DNA of 39,101 nucleotides from positions 1 through 39,101 of the forward strand of contig MQVI01000022.1 in NCBI GenBank assembly GCA_002002485.1. The letters run 5' to 3'. The notes beneath the pieces are model-generated. The model was not told where the DNA came from. It was given only the letters and a program-made list of their open reading frames with translations, and searched no databases. The translations under genes and the position numbers were made by a program. Positions 15,619 through 25,018 of this stretch are shown piece after piece; the stretch's first letter is position 1; each line of letters begins with the position of its first letter. The DNA is from Pasteurellaceae bacterium 15-036681 (GTDB lineage Bacteria > Pseudomonadota > Gammaproteobacteria > Enterobacterales > Pasteurellaceae).

Positions 15619-16809
15619 ATGGCTCATTCATTAGAAACAATGCTTGCCGAGTTAAAACGTGGTGTTGAAGACGTTTACTCAGAAGCAGATTTAATCGAAA
15701 AATTAAAAGAAAACCGTCCATTACGTATTAAATTAGGTGCCGACCCAACAGCACCAGATATTCACTTAGGTCATACCGTTGTTTTAAACAAATTACGCCA
15801 ATTCCAAAACTTTGGTCATGAAGTTATCTTCTTAATTGGTGATTTCACTGCAACTGTGGGCGATCCATCAGGTAAAAATGCAACGCGTCCGCCACTTTCA
15901 CGTGAAGATGTATTACGCAACGCAGAAACTTATAAAGAGCAGATCTACAAAATCTTAGATCCACAAAAAACCCGTATTGTATTTAACTCAGAGTGGTTAG
16001 GCGAATTAGGCACAGTAGGTATGATCCGTTTAGCATCAAACTACACCGTTGCACGCATGTTAGAGCGTGATGACTTCAAAAAACGCTTTGCGAACAACCA
16101 GCCAATCGCAATTCACGAGTTTATTTACCCACTTCTTCAAGGTCACGACTCGGTGGCATTAGAAGCTGACGTAGAATTAGGTGGTACAGACCAAACCTTC
16201 AACCTATTAATTGGTCGTGAGTTACAAAAATCAGCAGGTCAAAAACCGCAAGTAGCAATGACTTTACCACTACTTGTTGGTTTAGATGGCGAGAAAAAAA
16301 TGTCTAAATCATTAGGCAACTACATCGGCGTAACCGAAGCACCAAGTGAAATGTTCGGTAAAATTATGTCGATCTCAGATGAATTAATGTGGGATTGGTA
16401 CAACCTACTTTCATTCCGTCCATTAACAGAAATCGCACAATTAAAAGCAGATGTTGAAGCAGGTAAAAACCCACGTGATGTGAAAATTTTATTAGCGAAA
16501 GAGATAATCGCACGTTTCCACACAGAAGCAGATGCAGATGCGGCAAAGCAAGAGTTTATCAACCGTTTCCAAAAAGGCGCAATCCCTGATGAAATGCCAG
16601 AATTCACTTTTGAAGGCGATATCGGTTTAGCGGCATTATTAAAAGAAGCAGGCTTAGTACCTTCAACGTCTGAAGCGATCCGTTCAGCACAGCAAGGCGG
16701 TGTGAAAATTGATGGCGAAAAAGTAGATGATGTTCGCCAAAATGCACAAAAAGGCACATTCGTTTACCAAGTAGGTAAACGCAAATTTGCACGTGTCACT
16801 GTGAACTAA
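15619..16809 (+). CDS. tyrS: Tyrosine-tRNA ligase
   Basis: Class I aminoacyl-tRNA synthetase charging tRNA-Tyr in the cytoplasm. The 396 residues include the HIGH-type motif HLGH (49-52), GGTDQTFN in the tyrosine pocket region, KMSKS near 226-230 and a C-terminal S4 RNA-binding domain from about 335 ([17 protein letters not shown]). Length and motifs match the shorter TyrRS type of Haemophilus, not the 424-residue E. coli TyrS. AAAGGAAC precedes the ATG. It is monocistronic, with its own promoter and terminator. Confidence 0.96.
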   Translation: MAHSLETMLAELKRGVEDVYSEADLIEKLKENRPLRIKLGADPTAPDIHLGHTVVLNKLRQFQNFGHEVIFLIGDFTATVGDPSGKNATRPPLSREDVLRNAETYKEQIYKILDPQKTRIVFNSEWLGELGTVGMIRLASNYTVARMLERDDFKKRFANNQPIAIHEFIYPLLQGHDSVALEADVELGGTDQTFNLLIGRELQKSAGQKPQVAMTLPLLVGLDGEKKMSKSLGNYIGVTEAPSEMFGKIMSISDELMWDWYNLLSFRPLTEIAQLKADVEAGKNPRDVKILLAKEIIARFHTEADADAAKQEFINRFQKGAIPDEMPEFTFEGDIGLAALLKEAGLVPSTSEAIRSAQQGGVKIDGEKVDDVRQNAQKGTFVYQVGKRKFARVTVN

Positions 16810-16838
16810 TCTATCGTTATAAAATAGCACTGGAATCC

Positions 16839-16874
16839 AAGCTCAGTCTGTGATGATACAGACTGAGCTTTTTT
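16839..16874 (+). terminator. Terminator of tyrS
   Basis: A perfect 13-bp stem AAGCTCAGTCTGT / ACAGACTGAGCTT with loop GATGAT and a run of six T residues. Confidence 0.95.
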
Positions 16875-16917
16875 ATACAGCCTATAACTAAATAGCATAA
16901 GCGCTTGCAATGGCTTG

Positions 16918-16926
16918 TGCTATACT
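16918..16926 (+). promoter_or_regulatory. Possible extended -10 promoter of lolC
   Basis: TGCTATACT fits an extended -10 element about 32 bp before the lolC ATG. It lies at the right end of an imperfect inverted repeat (AGCATAAGC ... GCTTGTGCT). No good -35 is seen. Confidence 0.4.
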
Positions 16927-16957
16927 TCGGCTACTTTATTGATAATAAATAAATTCT

Positions 16958-18139
16958 ATGAGTATAAGAACCTCGTTATTTATCGCCTTTCGCTATTGGC
17001 GTTCTAAAAGTGGCGATCGCTTTGGGCGATTAGTCACCAATCTCGCTAGCTTTGGTATTGTGCTAGGTGTAATGGCATTGATTATCGTCCTTTCAGTGAT
17101 GAATGGTCTGGAAAATATGCAAAAGCGTAATCTACTTTCTACTCTCCCTCATGCAATTGTTTCGCCATTGGAAGAGAATTGGGACAAATCACAAAAACTG
17201 GAATTACCACCTTTCGTCAATAAAGAGGTGCTGATCAACCGAGCCAATGTGATTATTCAAGGACAGCAAGGAATCAATGCTGGTCAATTACTCGGTATCA
17301 CAACTCATAATGATGATCCGCTTCTTGCCGACACCCCAACAGTTGAACAAGCACTGCCAAGCGGTGAGTTTAATGTGATTATTGGCTCACGTTTGGCGAA
17401 TCAATTGAATTTAAACGTGAATGATAAAATTCGTTTAATGATTACCGAGAATAGCCAATATACGCCTTTTGGGCGCGTGCCTGTGCAACGTCTTTTCACG
17501 ATTTCGGAAATCTATTATTCAAATAATGAAGCGAGTGAATACACCCTATTTGCCAATCTAAATGATGTTGGGCGCTTACTGCGTATTGATGAAGAACATG
17601 TACAAGGTGTACGTTTATTCTTAAATGATCCCTTTTTAGTGACGGAATTACCAAACTACTATCCTGAAGAGAAATGGCAAATCAATGACTGGCGTGAGCA
17701 GAAAGGCGAGTTCTTCCAAGCCGTAAGAATGGAAAAAAATATGATGGGCTTGCTAATTAGCTTAATTATCATTGTCGCAATTTCTAATATTGTGACCTCA
17801 TTAAGCTTGATGGTTGTGGATAAACAAGGGGAAATTGCCATCTTACAAACCCAAGGCTTGACTAAAAAGCAAGTAACTCAAATTTTTGTCTCCCAAGGTG
17901 CGATTGTCGGTGTCATTGGGGCAATTATTGGTGGCTTATTGGGGGTATTCGTCACACAAAATCTTGGTGATTTACTGCAACTAATTAACCCTGAAGGTAT
18001 ATCATTACCCACGCTGATTTCTTATCAGCAAGTAGCCATTATTGTGCTTTGCTCAATTGGATTATCACTGATTTGTACGCTCTACCCTGCGTACCGTGCC
18101 TCAAAAATTGAGCCAGCGGAAGCACTACGTTATGAATAA
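16958..18139 (+). CDS. lolC: Lipoprotein-releasing ABC transporter permease LolC
   Basis: Inner-membrane subunit of the LolCDE complex, which extracts outer-membrane lipoproteins for LolA. The 393 residues show one N-terminal membrane segment (about 27-49), a periplasmic domain and three C-terminal segments. The conserved block QAVRMEKNMMGLL and the ending PAEALRYE are typical. Resemblance is to LolC more than LolE (GRVPVQRLF, DWREQKGEFFQAVR). lolD and lolE do not follow; instead a YczE-like gene overlaps its end, so the complex must be encoded in more than one place. Confidence 0.9.
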   Translation: MSIRTSLFIAFRYWRSKSGDRFGRLVTNLASFGIVLGVMALIIVLSVMNGLENMQKRNLLSTLPHAIVSPLEENWDKSQKLELPPFVNKEVLINRANVIIQGQQGINAGQLLGITTHNDDPLLADTPTVEQALPSGEFNVIIGSRLANQLNLNVNDKIRLMITENSQYTPFGRVPVQRLFTISEIYYSNNEASEYTLFANLNDVGRLLRIDEEHVQGVRLFLNDPFLVTELPNYYPEEKWQINDWREQKGEFFQAVRMEKNMMGLLISLIIIVAISNIVTSLSLMVVDKQGEIAILQTQGLTKKQVTQIFVSQGAIVGVIGAIIGGLLGVFVTQNLGDLLQLINPEGISLPTLISYQQVAIIVLCSIGLSLICTLYPAYRASKIEPAEALRYE

Positions 18140-18776
18140 AAAGTCACCGATTCCCAAAATGCCATGGAGCGCTGAGCATCAATGGCATTTAAAGCCAAGC
18201 TCGCTCCTAATGATCTCCTTTACCACCATTCTAATGGGAATTGGTGAAGGATTGTTAGTGCTTGCTAACTTAGGCTCTAGCCCTTGGACAGTATTTTCAC
18301 AGGGAATTTCACTGCAAACAGGTTTATCCATTGGTGTTGTGGTTGCCATCATCAGCGTGATTGTGCTATTACTATGGATTCCACTGAAATTGCGCTTTGG
18401 ACTCGGCACGGTATTGAATATCTTTTGGATTGCACTGTTTATTGATTTAACCGTGCAATATATCCCAGTTCCTGAAACGCTATTGAGTCGTTTTACGATG
18501 ATGGTTGTGGCGATTCTCCTCTTTGGTATTAGCACAACTTTCTACCTTTCTTGCCAATTAGGTGCTGGCCCTCGTGATGGGTTAATGGTGGGAATGTGCT
18601 TAAAATACGGTTGGCGAGTCGGTGTAGTGCGAACCAGTATCGAAGTCACAGTATGTGTACTAGGCTTTTTACTTGGTGGAACTGTTGGGATCAGTACTAT
18701 CGCTTTTGCGTTATGCGTTGGCTGGATTATTCAATACACCGCGCGTTGCTTTCAACGTACAAGCGGTCAGATTTAG
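18132..18776 (+). CDS. YczE/YitT-like membrane protein
   Basis: Predicted inner-membrane protein of 214 residues with about five hydrophobic segments. It has the family signatures GEGLLVLANLGSSPWTVFSQG and GAGPRDGLMVG. Function is unknown; relatives are annotated as YczE/YyaS/YitT-type proteins. The ATG at 18132 overlaps the last 8 bases of lolC, which indicates translational coupling and is preferred to an in-frame ATG at 18096 deep inside lolC. An uptake signal (18759-18767) forms codons near its end (Thr-Ser-Gly). Confidence 0.78.
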   Translation: MNKKSPIPKMPWSAEHQWHLKPSSLLMISFTTILMGIGEGLLVLANLGSSPWTVFSQGISLQTGLSIGVVVAIISVIVLLLWIPLKLRFGLGTVLNIFWIALFIDLTVQYIPVPETLLSRFTMMVVAILLFGISTTFYLSCQLGAGPRDGLMVGMCLKYGWRVGVVRTSIEVTVCVLGFLLGGTVGISTIAFALCVGWIIQYTARCFQRTSGQI

Positions 18777-18804
18777 TTAAAAATTTACAAATATGGAGAG
18801 CAAT

Positions 18805-19305
18805 ATGCAAAAAGAAATCTATTTAGCTGGCGGCTGTTTCTGGGGAACAGAAGCTTTTATGCAACGTATTAACGGTGTGATTAATGCAGAATCTGGCTAT
18901 GCAAATGGCAATAGCTTAAATCCAACTTATCAAGAAGTTTGCCAAGGTAGTGGCCACGCTGAAGTGGTCAAAGTCACTTACGATAGCGAAAAAATTAGTT
19001 TAGCAAAATTATTAGATTACTATTTTAAAGTGATTGATCCAGTTAGCGTAAATCAACAAGGTGAAGATAAAGGAATTCAATATCGTACGGGGATTTACTA
19101 TGTTGATCCTGCCGATATCTCAACCATTGAACAAGCGCTTACAGAACTGCAAAAGCAGTATGCTGAGCCACTTGCGGTTGAACAAGAAATGTTAGATCAT
19201 TACTTCCCTGCGGAAGAATATCACCAAGATTATTTAGATAAGAATCCAAATGGCTATTGCCATATTGATATTCAGTTAATGAATGAGATTTTGAAGAATC
19301 AATAA
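18805..19305 (+). CDS. msrA: Peptide-methionine (S)-S-oxide reductase MsrA
   Basis: Repairs oxidised methionine (S-sulfoxide) in proteins. The catalytic motif GGCFWG (Cys11) is near the N-terminus, followed by GYANG and GSGHAEVV blocks; 166 residues is a normal single-domain length. ATG at 18805 is chosen because GGAGAG lies 6-11 bases before it; an upstream in-frame ATG at 18793 contains that ribosome-binding site. There is no MsrB fusion or periplasmic signal, unlike the Haemophilus/Neisseria fused form. It follows the YczE-like gene by 28 bp. Confidence 0.95.
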   Translation: MQKEIYLAGGCFWGTEAFMQRINGVINAESGYANGNSLNPTYQEVCQGSGHAEVVKVTYDSEKISLAKLLDYYFKVIDPVSVNQQGEDKGIQYRTGIYYVDPADISTIEQALTELQKQYAEPLAVEQEMLDHYFPAEEYHQDYLDKNPNGYCHIDIQLMNEILKNQ

Positions 19306-19366
19306 TATCGTAAGAGAGATAGTTTATAGGCTAGTGCGAAATATTTCTTAGATATTCCCTCTCTCT

Positions 19367-19425
19367 GCCAAAATAGCTGAACGCAATTTTGGCTGTCTCT
19401 CTCCCGCAAGCGGGAGAGAGTTTTT
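19367..19425 (+). terminator. Terminator of msrA, with a second hairpin before it
   Basis: GCCAAAAT / ATTTTGGC (19367-19393) forms a first hairpin. CTCTCTCCCGC-AA-GCGGGAGAGAG followed by five T residues (19397-19425) forms a strong terminator. The CTCTCTCC/GGAGAGAG arms recur near 33934 and 38265. Confidence 0.85.
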
Positions 19426-19466
19426 AATTAACATATTGTTTTCTACAATAGTACCCCGTATTAATT

Positions 19467-19940
19467 TTATTTAATCCACTTATCTTCATCGGCTTTACGT
19501 TCAAATTCAGCGTCAAAGGTATTATTATCTTGAGTACGTTGTTGGCTAAACCCCGTCTGCCCAAATGACATAAACTTCACTTTATTCGCAAAGAATTTCA
19601 TCACAAAGCCTTGTAACAAAGCTCGTGTAAAAGGCAGCAATAGCAGAATTGCCAAAATATCACTTAAAAAGCCCGGAATAATAAATAGCACGCCCGCAAT
19701 TGCAAAAAAGACGCTCGAAATAACCGCTTGAGTTGGGATTTGCCCTTGAGAGATCTGTTTACGTACTTGCAGCGCAGTCATAATTCCCCTTAGTTTAAGT
19801 AACCATAGCCCCACTGCAGAAATCCCAATCATCAATAACATTAATGGCAATACGCCAATACTAGATCCTACCGAAACCAACAGTGAAATTTCACAATAAA
19901 TGTATAAAAAGAACCCAAAGAGAACAAATAGAATAGGCAT
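19467..19940 (-). CDS. fxsA: FxsA family membrane protein
   Basis: A 157-residue protein with two hydrophobic pairs in the first 115 residues (ILFVLFGFFLYIYCEISLL and PGFLSDILAILLLLPFTR) and a polar C-terminal tail. This matches FxsA, which in E. coli relieves F-plasmid exclusion of phage T7 when overproduced. Its normal role is not known. AAGGAAA precedes the ATG. It is divergent from ilvG and alone. Confidence 0.88.
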   Translation of the reverse strand: MPILFVLFGFFLYIYCEISLLVSVGSSIGVLPLMLLMIGISAVGLWLLKLRGIMTALQVRKQISQGQIPTQAVISSVFFAIAGVLFIIPGFLSDILAILLLLPFTRALLQGFVMKFFANKVKFMSFGQTGFSQQRTQDNNTFDAEFERKADEDKWIK

Positions 19941-20105
19941 AGTATTTCCTTAATTCATAAAATTACTTGTTTAGATTGTAGCAATACAAACAAATTTCAA
20001 CTTTTTTTCATAAATTTTCGCTATAAGGTTCAAAATTGATAAAATCTATGCTATTTATGTACACTTTAATTTTATTATAAAAATAATTTGTGGGACACAA
20101 CATCA

Positions 20106-21764
20106 ATGAATGGTTCAACTCTTTTAGTTGAATGCCTAAAAGCAAACGGCGTTCAGCATCTTTTCGGATACCCTGGTGGGGCAATTATGCCTGTTTATGA
20201 CGCAATTTATGATTCAGGATTGGAGCATCTACTCTGCCGTCATGAACAAGGTGCAGCAATGGCAGCTATTGGTTATGCTCGTTCAACGGGCAAAGTTGGC
20301 GTATGTATCGCGACTTCAGGCCCTGGGGCAACTAACCTTATCACTGGCTTGGCCGATGCACTGTCGGACTCCATTCCTATCGTGGCGATTACAGGACAAG
20401 TAGCAAGTCCATTTATCGGCACCGATGCTTTCCAAGAAATCGATGTACTTGGTTTATCACTTGCTTGTACAAAGCACAGCTTTATCGTACAAAGCATTGA
20501 TGAACTGCCTGAAATCATTGCAAAAGCATTCCAAATTGCGCAAAGCGGTCGTCCTGGCCCTGTGCTTGTAGATATTCCTAAAGATATTCAATTTGCACCC
20601 ACTTCTGCAAAACCGATTGTTTATCCTAAAATCGCCGATCAAGCTCAAGAGCCAACAGCATTAGCACAAGCCAAAGCGCTACTCGCACAAGCAAAACGCC
20701 CTATTCTTTATGTAGGCGGCGGTGTTGGTATGTCGGGTTCGGTACAAGCGGTTAGATCTCTATTAGAAATTACCAATATTCCAACGGTTTCAACGATCAA
20801 AGGCTTAGGTGTAATTCCACCAAATCACCCACTTTATATGGGAATGATCGGTATGCACGGCACCAAAGCGGCTAACTATGCGGTTCAAGAATGCGATCTT
20901 TTAATTGCATTCGGCGCACGCTTTGACGACCGTGTAACAGGTAAATTAGATACTTTTGCCCCTAATGCAAAAGTGATCCACGCCGATATTGATATTGCCG
21001 AGATCAACAAACTACGCAAAGCGGACGTATCACTACGTGGCGATTTAAAAGAGGCAGCAGCAGCCCTTTCTCAACCGTTAGAGATTGATGAATGGCGTGC
21101 TGATATTCGTTGCTTAAAAGCGGATTTTGACTTTAGCTATGTCGATAATGCTGGCGATGGTGATATCGATCCCTGGGCTATGTTAAACACCCTTTCACAA
21201 CGTAAACCACAAAATGCGGTGATTACAACGGATGTGGGTCAGCACCAAATGTGGTCAGCACAACATATTCAGCATTATGCTCCTGAAAATTACATCACAT
21301 CAGCAGGCTTAGGCACAATGGGCTTTGGTTTACCAGCAGCGGTAGGCGTGGCAAAAGCTCGTCCGCAAGATCCCGTGATCTTAATCAGTGGCGACGGCTC
21401 AATTATGATGAATATTCAAGAGTTAGGTTCGATCAAACGTGCTCACTTACCAGTAAAAATTCTATTAATTGATAACCAACGTTTAGGTATGGTTCGTCAA
21501 TGGCAATCGCTATTCTTTAAAGGCCGTCATAGTAATACAATTTTAGATGATAACCCTGATTTCGTTACCCTTGCTTCTGCCTTTGATATTCAAGGTGAAC
21601 GTATTGAGAAAGCGAGTGAAGTATCAGATGCTATCGACCGCTTGTTAAATGCTAAAGGAGCATATTTACTTCACGTATGTATTCACGAGAATGAAAATGT
21701 ATGGCCACTTGTGCCACCTGGTGCGTGTAACGCAGATATGATCGAAGAAGATATTGGGGTGTAA
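20106..21764 (+). CDS. ilvG: Acetolactate synthase, large subunit (IlvG type)
   Basis: Thiamine-diphosphate enzyme making acetolactate or acetohydroxybutyrate for valine, leucine and isoleucine synthesis. ATG at 20106 begins [15 protein letters not shown], as in E. coli IlvG, and gives 552 residues; an upstream in-frame TTG is not needed. Visible are the catalytic Glu47 ([10 protein letters not shown]), TSGPGATNL, the FAD region ([10 protein letters not shown]) and the ThDP motif [12 protein letters not shown]. The gene is intact, unlike the frameshifted ilvG of E. coli K-12. The small subunit gene ilvM starts 2 bp after it. I see no attenuator terminator in the 165-bp leader. Confidence 0.95.
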   Translation: MNGSTLLVECLKANGVQHLFGYPGGAIMPVYDAIYDSGLEHLLCRHEQGAAMAAIGYARSTGKVGVCIATSGPGATNLITGLADALSDSIPIVAITGQVASPFIGTDAFQEIDVLGLSLACTKHSFIVQSIDELPEIIAKAFQIAQSGRPGPVLVDIPKDIQFAPTSAKPIVYPKIADQAQEPTALAQAKALLAQAKRPILYVGGGVGMSGSVQAVRSLLEITNIPTVSTIKGLGVIPPNHPLYMGMIGMHGTKAANYAVQECDLLIAFGARFDDRVTGKLDTFAPNAKVIHADIDIAEINKLRKADVSLRGDLKEAAAALSQPLEIDEWRADIRCLKADFDFSYVDNAGDGDIDPWAMLNTLSQRKPQNAVITTDVGQHQMWSAQHIQHYAPENYITSAGLGTMGFGLPAAVGVAKARPQDPVILISGDGSIMMNIQELGSIKRAHLPVKILLIDNQRLGMVRQWQSLFFKGRHSNTILDDNPDFVTLASAFDIQGERIEKASEVSDAIDRLLNAKGAYLLHVCIHENENVWPLVPPGACNADMIEEDIGV

Positions 21765-21766
21765 AA

Positions 21767-21985
21767 ATGCAACGTTATGATTTAACTATTAAAGCTAACA
21801 AACGCCCTGAAACCTTAGAGCGTTTATTACGAGTGATCCGCCACCGTGGATTTGACATTGTGAACTTAAATGTGGAAACACAAGGTTCAAAAATTGTTTT
21901 AAGCGCAACGGTACAAAGTGAGAGAGCGATTGAATTATTGCAACATCAGCTAGTGAAGTTGCCGGATGTGGTTGAACTCAATTAA
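21767..21985 (+). CDS. ilvM: Acetolactate synthase, small regulatory subunit (IlvM type)
   Basis: A 72-residue single ACT-domain protein (MQRYDLTIKANKRPETLERL, then HRGFDIVNLNV). It is the regulatory partner of IlvG and shorter than E. coli IlvM (87). The spacing of 2 bp to ilvG implies coupled translation. It lacks the second domain of IlvN/IlvH, consistent with the IlvGM isozyme, which in enterics is insensitive to valine. Confidence 0.92.
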   Translation: MQRYDLTIKANKRPETLERLLRVIRHRGFDIVNLNVETQGSKIVLSATVQSERAIELLQHQLVKLPDVVELN

Positions 21986-21990
21986 AACCA

Positions 21991-22094
21991 CCTAGCACGA
22001 GCCGTGCTAGGCTACTTAACTTAGTCGCTCTGCGACTAGTTATGAGCGACAGAGTCGCTCAGCTAGGTAACCCCATACGGCTCGTATGGGGTTA
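21991..22094. repeat. Cluster of four hairpins in the ilvM-ilvD gap
   Basis: Four perfect palindromes lie in 104 bp: CCTAGCACG-AGC-CGTGCTAGG (21991-22011), AGTCGC-TCT-GCGACT (22023-22037), TGAGCGAC-AGA-GTCGCTCA (22043-22061) and TAACCCCATACG-GCT-CGTATGGGGTTA (22068-22094). Each has a 3-base loop. The first and last share CGAGCCG at the tip (on opposite strands), although their arms differ. None is followed by a T-run. Confidence 0.75.
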
Positions 22095-22138
22095 TTGAAA
22101 CATACTGTAAAAGCGTAGACTAAAATTTAACATTTATC

Positions 22139-22258
22139 AAATCTCCCCCCCCCTCTTTTCTAAAGAGGGGAGCTGTTTCAGAGGTGATTTAAAGCTCAGA
22201 GCTTTTGCGGGCGTACGCAGTACGCCCCTACATCTAATCAGTAGTTAGGGGGAGATTT
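22139..22258. repeat. MITE-like element with 11-bp inverted ends
   Basis: AAATCTCCCCC at 22139-22149 is exactly complementary to GGGGGAGATTT at 22248-22258. Inside are a hairpin CCCCTCTTT/AAAGAGGGG (22150-22170), a palindrome AAAGCTCAGAGCTTT, and GGGCGTACGCAGTACGCCC. A related shorter copy is at 26351-26388. With the hairpin cluster it fills the 308-bp gap between ilvM and ilvD, in which I see no gene. Confidence 0.65.
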
Positions 22259-22293
22259 CAACAAACACAACATTATAAAAACTTGGAGAGATT

Positions 22294-24129
22294 ATGCCTA
22301 AATTACGTTCAGCGACCAGTACACAGGGTCGTAATATGGCGGGCGCACGTGCATTATGGCGTGCAACAGGAATGAAAGAAAACGACTTCGGCAAGCCGAT
22401 TATTGCAGTGGTGAACTCATTCACTCAGTTTGTTCCTGGCCACGTTCACTTAAAAGATATGGGACAACTGGTTGCAGAGCAAATTGAAAAAGCAGGCGGT
22501 GTTGCGAAAGAATTTAATACTATCGCGGTGGACGATGGTATCGCAATGGGGCACGGCGGTATGCTTTACTCACTACCAAGCCGTGATTTAATCGCAGACA
22601 GCGTGGAATATATGGTGAATGCACACTGCGCTGATGCGATGGTGTGTATCTCAAACTGTGACAAAATCACTCCAGGGATGTTAATGGCAGCACTTCGCTT
22701 AAACATTCCAACGATCTTTGTTTCAGGTGGTCCAATGGAAGCAGGTAAAACCAAACTTTCTGACCAAATCATCAAATTAGACCTTGTTGATGCAATGATC
22801 CAAGGGGCAAACCCAAATGTATCGGACGAAGTGAGTGAGCAAATTGAGCGTTCAGCTTGCCCAACTTGTGGTTCTTGCTCAGGTATGTTTACCGCAAACT
22901 CAATGAACTGCTTAACGGAAGCATTAGGTTTAAGTTTACCGGGTAACGGCTCTTGCTTAGCAACGCATGCAGATCGTAAACAGTTATTCTTAGATGCAGG
23001 TTCACAAATCGTTGAGCTTTGCAAAAAATATTACGAACAAGACGACTATTCGGTATTACCACGTTCAATTGCAACTAAAGATGCCTTCGACAATGCAATG
23101 AGCCTAGATATTGCAATGGGCGGTTCAACTAATACGGTTCTGCACTTGTTAGCAGCAGCGCAAGAAGCGGAAGTCGATTTCACTATGACGGATATCGACC
23201 GCTTATCTCGTAAAGTGCCTTGTTTAAGTAAAGTGGCACCGAACACGCAAAAATACCACATGGAAGATGTTCACCGTGCAGGCGGTATTATGGCGATTTT
23301 AGGTGAGTTAGATCGTGCTAACTTATTGAATAACCAAACACGTACCGTGTTAGGGCTAAGTATGCAAGAGCAGATTGCTAAATACGATATCGTGTTAACC
23401 AAAGATGCAAATGTGCATAAATTCTTCCGTGCAGGACCTGCAGGGATCCGTACCACTAAAGCGTTCTCACAAGATACCCGTTGGGATACGGTAGATGATG
23501 ACCGTCAAAATGGCTGTATTCGTAGCAAAGAGTTTGCTTATAGCCAAGACGGTGGTTTAGCAATGCTTTCAGGGAATATCGCTCTTGATGGCTGTATCGT
23601 AAAAACTGCGGGCGTTGATGAGTCTATCTTAAAATTCAACGGCACAGCGATTGTGTTTGAAAGCCAAGAAGATGCGGTAGCAGGTATTTTAGGCGGTAAA
23701 GTTAAAGCAGGCCACGTAGTAGTTATTCGTTATGAAGGTCCGAAAGGCGGCCCAGGTATGCAAGAGATGCTTTACCCAACGAGCTATTTAAAATCAATGG
23801 GGTTAGGTAAAGAGTGTGCGTTATTAACGGATGGTCGTTTCTCTGGCGGCACATCAGGTTTATCTATCGGTCACTGTTCACCAGAAGCAGCAGCAGGTGG
23901 TTTAATTGGTTTAGTAAAAGATGGCGACCCTATCACTATTGATATTCCAAACCGCTCAATTCAGTTAGTGGTTGATGATGCTGAACTTACACAACGCCGT
24001 GCTGAACAAGATGCAAAAGGCTGGCAACCAACTAACCGCCAACGTGAAGTGTCATTTGCATTAAAAGTGTATGGTCACTTCGCAACTTCTGCAGATAAAG
24101 GTGCAGTACGTGATAAAACTAAGATTTAA
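22294..24129 (+). CDS. ilvD: Dihydroxy-acid dehydratase
   Basis: Iron-sulfur enzyme dehydrating 2,3-dihydroxy acids in branched-chain amino acid synthesis. The 611 residues carry cluster ligands Cys122 (SNCDKITPG) and Cys195 in CPTCGSCSG, plus the metal and substrate loop [12 protein letters not shown] near 79-90 and the C-terminal [21 protein letters not shown] precedes the ATG. It lies downstream of ilvGM in the pathway order, but the 308-bp repeat-filled gap may separate the transcripts. ilvE and ilvA are not here. Confidence 0.96.
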   Translation: MPKLRSATSTQGRNMAGARALWRATGMKENDFGKPIIAVVNSFTQFVPGHVHLKDMGQLVAEQIEKAGGVAKEFNTIAVDDGIAMGHGGMLYSLPSRDLIADSVEYMVNAHCADAMVCISNCDKITPGMLMAALRLNIPTIFVSGGPMEAGKTKLSDQIIKLDLVDAMIQGANPNVSDEVSEQIERSACPTCGSCSGMFTANSMNCLTEALGLSLPGNGSCLATHADRKQLFLDAGSQIVELCKKYYEQDDYSVLPRSIATKDAFDNAMSLDIAMGGSTNTVLHLLAAAQEAEVDFTMTDIDRLSRKVPCLSKVAPNTQKYHMEDVHRAGGIMAILGELDRANLLNNQTRTVLGLSMQEQIAKYDIVLTKDANVHKFFRAGPAGIRTTKAFSQDTRWDTVDDDRQNGCIRSKEFAYSQDGGLAMLSGNIALDGCIVKTAGVDESILKFNGTAIVFESQEDAVAGILGGKVKAGHVVVIRYEGPKGGPGMQEMLYPTSYLKSMGLGKECALLTDGRFSGGTSGLSIGHCSPEAAAGGLIGLVKDGDPITIDIPNRSIQLVVDDAELTQRRAEQDAKGWQPTNRQREVSFALKVYGHFATSADKGAVRDKTKI

Positions 24130-24146
24130 TTAGTTATTTAAAACAG

Positions 24147-24189
24147 AAAAGGCTGATTTCGATTTAACGTCGAATTCGGCCTTTTGTTT
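24147..24189 (+). terminator. Terminator of ilvD
   Basis: AAAAGGCTGATTTCGA pairs with TCGAATTCGGCCTTTT, with mismatches, followed by GTTTT. It ends the ilv genes before higBA. Confidence 0.75.
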
Positions 24190-24279
24190 TATCTACTAGA
24201 AATTTTTGTGATCTTCATCGAAAAAGGAAAATTTTTCATTTTTTTATTTTTTAGTCTTTATCTAATATGATTTCATCAC

Positions 24280-24308
24280 TTGAAAAGTGTAGTGCATAAC
24301 ACTACAAT
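24280..24308 (+). promoter_or_regulatory. higBA promoter with overlapping operator palindrome
   Basis: TTGAAA (24280-24285), a 17-bp spacer and TACAAT (24303-24308) form a good promoter. The palindrome TGTAGTG-CATAA-CACTACA (24288-24306) fills the spacer and enters the -10, which is where an antitoxin repressor would bind. The predicted start near 24315 leaves only about 6 bases before the toxin ATG and cuts into its ribosome-binding site. Confidence 0.65.
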
Positions 24309-24320
24309 AATGGAGGTATA

Positions 24321-24599
24321 ATGATATTATCTTTTAAGCATAAAGGGCTAGAAAATTTCTATTTAACAGGTAATACCTCAGGTATTCAATCTCATCATGC
24401 ACCGAAATTAGCCCGAATTCTGGCTAGATTAGATAGTGCTAAACAAATTAATGATATGAATATTCCAGGTTGGAATTTACATGCTCTATCAGGTAGCTTA
24501 GCTAATCACTGGTCAGTTAAGGTAAATGCAAATTGGCGAGTAACTTTTAAGTTAGAAAATGGACATGCAGAAATTGTTAATTATCAAGATTATCACTAA
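24321..24599 (+). CDS. higB: HigB-type toxin (RelE/ParE superfamily)
   Basis: A 92-residue basic protein of the HigB / plasmid killer group: FKHKGLENFYLTG at the start, HAPKLARILARLDSA helix, then NWRVTFKLENGHAEIVNYQDYH, the typical C-terminal sheet. Relatives are ribosome-dependent mRNA endonucleases. It precedes its antitoxin gene by 9 bp, the reversed order characteristic of hig. GGAGG lies before the ATG. The pair sits between ilvD and a convergent permease gene and is probably accessory. Confidence 0.93.
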   Translation: MILSFKHKGLENFYLTGNTSGIQSHHAPKLARILARLDSAKQINDMNIPGWNLHALSGSLANHWSVKVNANWRVTFKLENGHAEIVNYQDYH

Positions 24600-24608
24600 G
24601 GAATTATT

Positions 24609-24911
24609 ATGAGAATGCACAATCCCCCACACCCAGCAGAAATTATTCGTGATGATATTTTACCTGCATTAAATTTGACAGTAACAGAGGCAGCAATGCA
24701 ACTTGGGGTAAATAGAGTTACACTGTCTAGATTATTGAATGGGAAAGCCGCTATCAGTGCTGAAATGGCGTTAAGGTTACATATGTGGCTAGGTGAAAAT
24801 AGTCCTAGCCCTGAGAGTTGGTTACATCAACAAGCTAACTATGATTTATGGATTGCCTCTCAGAAAAAATCATTTTTTATCACACCTATTGATAATGCAC
24901 TGTTTAGTTAA
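24609..24911 (+). CDS. higA: HigA-type antitoxin (XRE family)
   Basis: A 100-residue DNA-binding protein. The family opener [19 protein letters not shown] precedes a helix-turn-helix ([32 protein letters not shown], about 25-57). It would neutralise HigB and repress the shared promoter at its palindrome. AAGGA precedes the ATG at 24609; a second in-frame ATG two codons later is possible. Confidence 0.93.
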   Translation: MRMHNPPHPAEIIRDDILPALNLTVTEAAMQLGVNRVTLSRLLNGKAAISAEMALRLHMWLGENSPSPESWLHQQANYDLWIASQKKSFFITPIDNALFS

Positions 24912-24968
24912 TATTCATAGGGATAAGGTTTATCCTTGTCCAAACATATTGAATAATATATATACAAA

Positions 24969-24989
24969 GGGCGAGAATACATCTCGCCC
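24969..24989. terminator. Hairpin between higA and adeP
   Basis: GGGCGAGA-ATACA-TCTCGCCC, between convergent genes. There is no strong T-run on either strand, so it is a weak or bidirectional terminator. Confidence 0.5.
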
Positions 24990-25018
24990 TATACACAAAA
25001 TGAATAGCTAAATTTAAA

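Noticed and set aside
18596-18826. Frame overlapping the YczE-like gene and msrA
   Set aside because: Overlaps two supported genes in another frame.
20048-20080. A 10-codon frame ([10 protein letters not shown]) upstream of ilvG resembling an attenuation leader peptide
   Set aside because: No ribosome-binding site, no run of Ile-Leu-Val codons beyond chance in AT-rich DNA, and no terminator or alternative hairpins before ilvG.
22145-22153. C9 homopolymer as a phase-variation tract
   Set aside because: It lies in an intergenic repeat, not within a coding frame or a recognisable promoter spacer.
24793-25011. Frame overlapping higA and the following gap
   Set aside because: Different frame from higA, no ribosome-binding site and no family resemblance.
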